From the NCBI RefSeq assembly GCF_003173055.1, contig NZ_QGLF01000002.1, positions 322 through 64,321 on the forward strand: a stretch of DNA of 64,000 nucleotides, given 5' to 3'. Made by a program: the position numbers and the translations under genes. Numbering within the stretch: the first letter of the stretch is position 1; every line of letters begins with the position of its first letter. The notes below the pieces were generated by a model. That model saw nothing but the letters and a program-made list of their open reading frames with translations. It was not told the origin of the DNA and did no database searches. Shown piece after piece: positions 57,469-64,000 of the stretch. The stretch is from Zavarzinia compransoris. Its GTDB lineage: Bacteria > Pseudomonadota > Alphaproteobacteria > Zavarziniales > Zavarziniaceae.

Positions 57469-57726
57469 TTTTTGCTTTTCCTCCCGGTGCAATTCAATCC
57501 GCGCGGCGACCGTATGGCATCGGCCAACGCAGAGCTTTGGCGGCTTGGCGGCCGCCGAAGGCTTCCCCTTATCGTTAGGCTATCGGCTGGAGGACAGGGC
57601 CTACCCGAACGGGGAGGGGAGAATGCTTTTGATTGCGCGATAATTGAGAGCGTGCGGATATCGAAGAGCCTGCATGGTGTCGGAGGTCTTCGCCCAGAAA
57701 CATTCCGCAATACGGGAGGCAGGAAC
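57469..57726. promoter_or_regulatory. Divergent control region between alkJ and CYP153
   Basis: 258 bp between opposing starts. It should hold the promoters of both alkane-oxidation units and binding sites for the AraC-type regulator. No clear repeated operator was found by eye. Confidence 0.45.
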
Positions 57727-58995
57727 GTGAACGAAGCAATAAATTGGGCGCACAGCGGCCCGGATGTTTTCGAGAAGATTCCGCTCGAAGATATCGATGT
57801 GTCGAATCCCGAATTGTTCCGGGACAATGTGGCTGAAAAACTGTTCTCTCGGCTGCGGAAGGAGGACCCTGTTCACTTCTGCAAGACGAGCATGTTCGGG
57901 CCATATTGGTCCGTGACGAAGTTCAAGGATATCGTCCAGGTCGAGACGAATCCCAAGGTCTACTCGTCCGACCATAGTTACGGCGGCATCACCATCATCG
58001 ACGGCGAATCCAATTCCGCCGTGGTCTTGCCGATGTTCATCGCGATGGACCCGCCGAAGCATGACGTTCAGCGCAAGGCGGTCAGCCCCGTGGTTGCCCC
58101 CGAAAATCTGGCGAAATTGGAAGGGTTGATCCGGCAGAGAACGGCCCGGGCCTTGGCCGAGCTGCCGGTGAATGAAACTTTCAATTGGGTCGAGCTGGTT
58201 TCCAAGAATCTGACGACGCAGATGCTGGCGACGCTATTCGACTTTCCCTGGGAAGACCGTGCCAAGCTCACATATTGGTCGGATGTGACCACGGCGCTGC
58301 GCGGCACCGGCCTCGTCGATACGGAAGAGCAGCGCATGGCCATTCTGGGGGAATGTGCCGCCTATATGACCCGTCTGTGGAATGAGCGGGTGAATGCCGA
58401 ACCAGGAAACGACCTGATTTCGCTCCTCGCCCATTCGGATGCGACGCGAAACATGGCGCCCGAGGAATTCATGGGCAATGTCCTGCTCTTGATCGTCGGC
58501 GGCAATGACACGACCAGAAATACCATGAGCGGTAGCGTGCTGGCGCTCAATACGCACATGGCGGAATATGAAAAGCTCTGTGCGAATCCGTCGCTGATTC
58601 CGTCGATGGTTTCCGAAACCATCCGGTGGCAAACGCCCCTGTCCCACATGAGGAGGACTGCCCTGGAGGACACCGAACTCGGCGGCAAATTGATCCGCAA
58701 GGGGGACAAGGTCGTCATGTGGTACGCGTCGGGCAATCGCGACGAGGACGAGATCGAGAACGCCAATTCCTATCTCATTGATCGGGCACAGCCTCGTCAT
58801 CACCTGTCGTTCGGCTTTGGCATCCACCGCTGCGTGGGCAACAGGCTGGCGGAATTGCAGCTTCGCATCGTATGGGAAGAGGCTTTGAAACGCTGGCCGA
58901 AGGCGGGTCAGATCCAGGTCGTGGGCGAGCCCAAGCGGGTCCTCTCTCCCTTCGTGCAGGGGTACGAATCGCTGCCTGTCCGCATCGCGGCGTGA
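57727..58995 (+). CDS. CYP153-family cytochrome P450 alkane hydroxylase
   Basis: A 422-residue P450 that hydroxylates medium-chain alkanes at the terminal carbon. It matches CYP153A proteins through FGPYWSVTKFKDI, FIAMDPPKHDVQRKAVSP and TLFDFPWEDRAKLTYWSDV. The I-helix is GGNDTTRNTMSG (about 258-269), the ExxR is ETIRW (297-300), and the heme ligand is Cys369 in FGFGIHRCVGNRL. The GTG start at 57727 has GGGAGG seven bases upstream, giving the family length of 420. A ferredoxin gene follows. Electron supply needs a reductase not seen here. Confidence 0.95.
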   Translation: MNEAINWAHSGPDVFEKIPLEDIDVSNPELFRDNVAEKLFSRLRKEDPVHFCKTSMFGPYWSVTKFKDIVQVETNPKVYSSDHSYGGITIIDGESNSAVVLPMFIAMDPPKHDVQRKAVSPVVAPENLAKLEGLIRQRTARALAELPVNETFNWVELVSKNLTTQMLATLFDFPWEDRAKLTYWSDVTTALRGTGLVDTEEQRMAILGECAAYMTRLWNERVNAEPGNDLISLLAHSDATRNMAPEEFMGNVLLLIVGGNDTTRNTMSGSVLALNTHMAEYEKLCANPSLIPSMVSETIRWQTPLSHMRRTALEDTELGGKLIRKGDKVVMWYASGNRDEDEIENANSYLIDRAQPRHHLSFGFGIHRCVGNRLAELQLRIVWEEALKRWPKAGQIQVVGEPKRVLSPFVQGYESLPVRIAA

Positions 58996-59140
58996 TCTGG
59001 TTCGTCTATTTTCGGGCGCCGACGGATCGGCGTCGGCGCCCGCGGAACAATAACAAGGAGGCCATCAGCTCCTGTTACCTTCGGCGAGTCATCGCCGGGT
59101 TGGAGCGCCAGAAGTTGGCCTGATAGCGAGGAGATAAATC

Positions 59141-59461
59141 ATGTTCGATGTCACTTTCATTTCGCCCGATGGCCACGCCACGAAGGTGCAGGTCGCCGAA
59201 GGGCAAACACTGATGCAGGCAGCCGTTCACAATTCGGTGCCCGGGATCGATGCCGACTGCGGCGGCAGTTGCGCTTGTGCGACATGCCATGTGTATGTGG
59301 AGCCGGTCTGGATTGATCGTCTGCCGCCGCAGCAGGAAGCGGAAAAGTCTCTACTTCAGTTTGCCAATGCGGTCGAAGACAACTCGAGGCTGGCGTGCCA
59401 AGTCACGATCAATGAAAGCCTGAACGGCCTGACTGTGCGGGTCCCCGTTGCCCAGCACTAA
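59141..59461 (+). CDS. [2Fe-2S] ferredoxin, adrenodoxin/putidaredoxin type
   Basis: A 106-residue ferredoxin. Cluster ligands are Cys40, Cys46 and Cys49 in DADCGGSCACATCHVYV, and Cys86 in SRLACQVTI. It would deliver electrons from a ferredoxin reductase to the CYP153 enzyme. The gene lies 145 bp after the P450 gene with a GAGGAGA site, and is probably in the same operon. A terminator lies 200 bp downstream. Confidence 0.94.
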   Translation: MFDVTFISPDGHATKVQVAEGQTLMQAAVHNSVPGIDADCGGSCACATCHVYVEPVWIDRLPPQQEAEKSLLQFANAVEDNSRLACQVTINESLNGLTVRVPVAQH

Positions 59462-59667
59462 CAGGGAGACGGAGAAAATGCGGTGGAAGTGACGCCGGTG
59501 CGGCAGGTCCCCTGCGCGGCTATCACGGCAAGCATTGCTGAGGCGCCGATGGGAGCGTGCGTTCTCTTGATGGCGCCGCCCGGGTGGCGGCTACCTGGAG
59601 AGATTTTCGGGAATTAAGGATTTGCGTATCCGGCGGCCCTTATCCTCCACAGCCGGTACGCCACTTG

Positions 59668-59713
59668 CCCCGGGATGCCTTCGTGTTGCGATGGCATCCT
59701 GGGGCTCTTTTTT
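59668..59713 (+). terminator. Rho-independent terminator after the ferredoxin gene
   Basis: CCCCGGGATGCC pairs with GGCATCCTGGGG around a 13-base loop, followed by CTCTTTTTT. It separates the P450-ferredoxin unit from alkK. The rest of the 59462-59813 gap contains no gene. Confidence 0.85.
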
Positions 59714-59813
59714 GAATCAACGTCAACATCCGTCCTGGCTCGCCTCCGAACATTCGTCTTTCCATATATTGTCGGGGCAAGAAACCAGCCAATAATCACC
59801 TGAGGGGAATCAT

Positions 59814-61457
<1,644 letters not shown>

Positions 61458-61624
61458 GGCATTGCCTCTTGGGAACGGAAGTGGGGGCATCAGTGACCGA
61501 AGGGGGAGCCGCCCCGGGCTGTTGGAAGCAGCAGCGATGCTGATGAACTGCAAGAAGCGACCGCTCGCCGGTGTTCGGTCTCGGCGACGGTCCTGTGATG
61601 TTGCGCGATCGGCCCTTCAGCGAG

Positions 61625-62662
61625 TCATGTCTTTCCCCCCTCGCTGACGGCCAGGCGCCGGAACACGCCCGGCGATGTTCCTGTCCAGCGCTTGAATGCG
61701 TGCGAGAAATTGGCCAGATCGCTGTAGCCAAGGGTCAGCGCGATGGCGTCCAGTGTTATCGTCGCGTCGGCAAGCATGAGTTTCGCCCGGTCCCTCGACG
61801 TCTCGTCGAGAAGAGCGCTGAACGTGGTGCCCGCATCCGCCAGCCGCCGCTTCAGTGTGCTGACCGAGAGATTCATGGCTTTCGCCACCTCGTCGATGCG
61901 GATCAGGCCCGGCCGTGCCTCCAGCCGCCAGCGCACCCGGGCGGCGATCTCGTCGGGCATGCTTTTGCTCGACTGCAGGGCCGTCAGGCTGGCCACTGCG
62001 CTGTTGTAGGCAATTGGGTCGGCGAAGCGGCAGACCGTTTCCAGCGTCTCGCGCGGCACCGCAATGTAATGCATGGGCGCATCGAAGCGCAGTCCGACGG
62101 CAAGACTGTCGGGATGATCCGCCAACCCCTCAGGCATGGGCCAGGCGATGTGAAACGTCAGTTCCAGCGCCTCGCTTGACAGAATCCTCAGCAGGCGGAT
62201 GAAGGCGGCAGCGCAATAGAACAGGGGCAGGCGGTCGAGAACCGGATCGCCGGAATCGATGGTCAGCATGATCAGCACGGCTTCCTCACGCTCGAGGAAA
62301 GTCGCGCTGATGACATTCGAGATCAGCGGCAGGAATTTCAGCAGATGCAGCGCTTCACTGACCGAGCTGGCGCTGACCAGGGGCAGGCTCAGCAGACTGC
62401 TCGAGGTGAGGCGCACTTTCTTGCCGGCGAAATAGCCGATGCAGGATGCCTTGTCGGCATCGAGGTCGGGGCAGGCTTCCCGGAACCAGCGCATGGGCGC
62501 CTGCGCCCCGGGGACCTCGATCGCCGGGAGTTCGATCCCCTCCCGCGCTAGGATGGCTCGGAACCGCGCCTGTTCCCCCTCGCCCAGAACTCCGGACTCA
62601 AGCAGCTGCAAGAGGACATGCATCGGCAGGCCCGGCTCCCGGCGCTGGATGAGGAAACGCAT
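61625..62662 (-). CDS. AraC-family regulator in the alkane cluster
   Basis: A 345-residue regulator with an arabinose-binding-like N-domain (about residues 10-200). Two C-terminal helix-turn-helices follow: VAKAMNLSVSTLKRRLADAG, then LDAIALTLGYSDLANFSHAFK and RWTGTSPGVFRRL. It is the natural candidate to sense alkanes or their products and control both P450 units. The start is ATG 62662 or GTG 62677. It is divergent from the second ferredoxin-P450 pair by about 125 bp. Confidence 0.87.
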   Translation of the reverse strand: MRFLIQRREPGLPMHVLLQLLESGVLGEGEQARFRAILAREGIELPAIEVPGAQAPMRWFREACPDLDADKASCIGYFAGKKVRLTSSSLLSLPLVSASSVSEALHLLKFLPLISNVISATFLEREEAVLIMLTIDSGDPVLDRLPLFYCAAAFIRLLRILSSEALELTFHIAWPMPEGLADHPDSLAVGLRFDAPMHYIAVPRETLETVCRFADPIAYNSAVASLTALQSSKSMPDEIAARVRWRLEARPGLIRIDEVAKAMNLSVSTLKRRLADAGTTFSALLDETSRDRAKLMLADATITLDAIALTLGYSDLANFSHAFKRWTGTSPGVFRRLAVSEGGKT

Positions 62663-62787
62663 TTGATCTGTTCTCACAAAAAACTGACCCAGATCAACAT
62701 AGCCGAGCGATCAGGCTGCGCACAAGATGAGCGGCAATGAAAGCAATATCTACAGCCAACATTGGTTGAACAATGGGGAGTCAGGGC

Positions 62788-63108
62788 ATGGGCAAGATCA
62801 TTTTCGTCGAGCATGACGGCACGGTGCATGAAGCTAGGCTGATCGAAGGCCAGTCCCTCATGCAGGTGGCGACGGCCCATTGGGTACCCGGCATCGGTGG
62901 CGATTGCAGCGGCGCCTGTGCCTGCGGCACCTGTCATGTGATCGTGGACGACCAATGGCTCCCGGCCCTCGGCCCGCAGGGCGACGAGGAGGCACGGATG
63001 CTGAGCATGTCGCCGGAACGCCAGCCGGCCTCGCGCCTTGCCTGCCAGATTAAACTGTCGGCGGCGATGGACGGCATGACCGTTCGCCTGCCCGAATTCC
63101 AGATGTGA
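62788..63108 (+). CDS. [2Fe-2S] ferredoxin, second copy
   Basis: A 106-residue adrenodoxin-type ferredoxin beginning MGKIIFVEHDGTVHEARL. Cluster Cys are in GGDCSGACACGTCHVIV and SRLACQIKL. ATG 62788 follows GGGGAG at seven bases; an in-frame ATG at 62773 is too close to that site. It lies 31 bp before the second CYP153 gene, so it is probably that enzyme's partner. It is clearly related to the copy at 59141. Confidence 0.93.
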   Translation: MGKIIFVEHDGTVHEARLIEGQSLMQVATAHWVPGIGGDCSGACACGTCHVIVDDQWLPALGPQGDEEARMLSMSPERQPASRLACQIKLSAAMDGMTVRLPEFQM

Positions 63109-63139
63109 TCCCGGACTTCCCCCTACGACAGGCCAAGCC

Positions 63140-64000
63140 ATGACCATTCTCGACAAAGTGATCGCCACTGCTCAGGCGACGGTTCTCGACAGGGCGATCA
63201 CCACGGCGCAGTCCGTCATCCCCATGAGCTTGCAATTCCGCAGCGTACATCTCTATGAGAAACTGAGGCGCATGGCTTTCGCCGATGCCCGGCCGCCCAC
63301 CTTCGCCGAGCGCCCCTTGCCCGATGTCGCCGACCTGCCCTTGGAGCAGATAGACCTGAGCAGCCCCTTCCTGTTCCGCCAGGGCCGCTGGCAATCCTAC
63401 TTCAAGCGCCTGCGCGAGGAGGCGCCGGTCCATTACCAGCCGAACAGCGCCTTCGGCCCCTTTTGGTCGGTGACGCGCTATGAGGACATTCTCCATGTCG
63501 ACAAGAGCCACGACCTGTTCTCGGCCGAACCCTTCATCGTCCTGGGGGAACCGCCGAAGGGCATGAACCTTGAGATGTTCATCGCCATGGACCCGCCAAG
63601 GCATGATCACCAGCGCCAGGCCGTGCAGGGGGTAGTGGCCCCCAAGAACTTGAAGGAGATGGAGGGCCTGATCCGCCAGCGCGTGCAGGACGTGCTGGAC
63701 AATCTGCCGGTCGGCAAGGCTTTCAACTGGGTGGACCATGTCTCGATCGAGCTGACCTCGCGAATGCTGGCGACCCTTCTCGATTTTCCCTACGAACAGC
63801 GACGAAAGCTGGTCTATTGGTCGGATCTGTTGGCGGGCAGCGCCGAGACCACGGGCGGACCGCTCGATCTCGACGAACTGATGAATGGCGCCATCGACAT
63901 GGCCCGCCATTTCAAGGCGCTCTGGCACGACAAGGCGGCGCGGTCGGCCGCCGGGGAAGCACCCGGCTTCGACCTGATTACCCAGATGCAATGCCACGAG
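63140..64000 (+). CDS. Second CYP153-like cytochrome P450 (5' part)
   Basis: An open frame from ATG 63140 to the window end, 287 codons without a stop. It shares the family blocks FGPFWSVTRYEDILHVD, FIAMDPPRHDHQRQAVQGVV and TLLDFPYEQRRKLVYWSDL with the first P450. It has an N-terminal extension of about 60 residues (VIATAQATVLDRAITTAQ) that the first copy lacks. The heme-binding Cys region lies beyond the window. It probably hydroxylates alkanes of another length. It is directly downstream of its ferredoxin. Confidence 0.9.
   Translation, partial: MTILDKVIATAQATVLDRAITTAQSVIPMSLQFRSVHLYEKLRRMAFADARPPTFAERPLPDVADLPLEQIDLSSPFLFRQGRWQSYFKRLREEAPVHYQPNSAFGPFWSVTRYEDILHVDKSHDLFSAEPFIVLGEPPKGMNLEMFIAMDPPRHDHQRQAVQGVVAPKNLKEMEGLIRQRVQDVLDNLPVGKAFNWVDHVSIELTSRMLATLLDFPYEQRRKLVYWSDLLAGSAETTGGPLDLDELMNGAIDMARHFKALWHDKAARSAAGEAPGFDLITQMQCHE

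Overview
The window looks like a piece of chromosome from a GC-rich alphaproteobacterium, possibly a Rhodospirillales-like or Zavarzinia-like hydrocarbon degrader. That placement is inferred from GC content, codon use, the leucine-degradation operon and the CYP153/AlkJ/AlkK genes; no rRNA gene is present to settle it.

The left two thirds (about 119-41345) is a genomic island inserted in an initiator tRNA-Met gene. The intact tRNA lies at 40-116, a tyrosine-recombinase gene reads away from it, and 47 bp of the tRNA 3' part is repeated exactly at 41299-41345, just before what looks like the tRNA gene's original terminator. Next to the integrase are an orphan antitoxin, a small unknown gene and a fused VbhA-Fic protein. 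A nest of insertion sequences follows (IS21 remnant, IS66, and an intact IS5-family element inside the IS66 tnpC with a 4-bp target duplication).

From 7.8 to 38.4 kb the island carries an exopolysaccharide locus of the Wzx/Wzy type: galE, a metallophosphatase, an O-antigen-ligase-like protein, a Wza/GumB export lipoprotein, a beta-barrel protein, a BY-kinase/Wzc, a Wzx flippase, an SDR plus a MenD-like thiamine-diphosphate enzyme, three recognisable glycosyltransferases and a DUF707-like protein, a Wzy-like polymerase, an acyltransferase, a pyruvyltransferase and a polyprenyl-phosphate sugar transferase. The last is frameshifted at a 14-base G tract. A VanZ-like protein, a LapG-like cysteine protease and a phosphoglucose isomerase follow. 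A second IS5/IS66/IS21 mosaic cuts into this locus at 30.6-32.3 kb. The island's right end holds a serine-recombinase scrap, an orphan Phd-type antitoxin, a two-gene module with an FNCPFD-motif protein, and a Phd/PIN toxin-antitoxin pair.

Right of the island (41.4-64 kb) is host-type chromosome: two hotdog thioesterases, an IS3 remnant, a small membrane protein and a long repeat protein that share a duplicated leader, a frameshifted IS66 element, and a leucine-degradation operon (ivd-mccB-mccA-HMG-CoA lyase) divergent from an AraC regulator. The end is a medium-chain alkane oxidation cluster: AlkJ-like alcohol dehydrogenase, CYP153 P450, [2Fe-2S] ferredoxin, AlkK-like acyl-CoA ligase, a second AraC regulator, and a second ferredoxin-CYP153 pair that runs off the window. 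The P450s would hydroxylate alkanes at the terminal carbon, AlkJ would oxidise the alcohol and AlkK would activate the fatty acid; no ferredoxin reductase is visible.

Several genes (IS66 tnpC at 46-48 kb, its pRiA4b passenger, the polyprenyl sugar transferase) are broken by exactly one extra G in G runs. This may be a sequencing artefact or real slippage.
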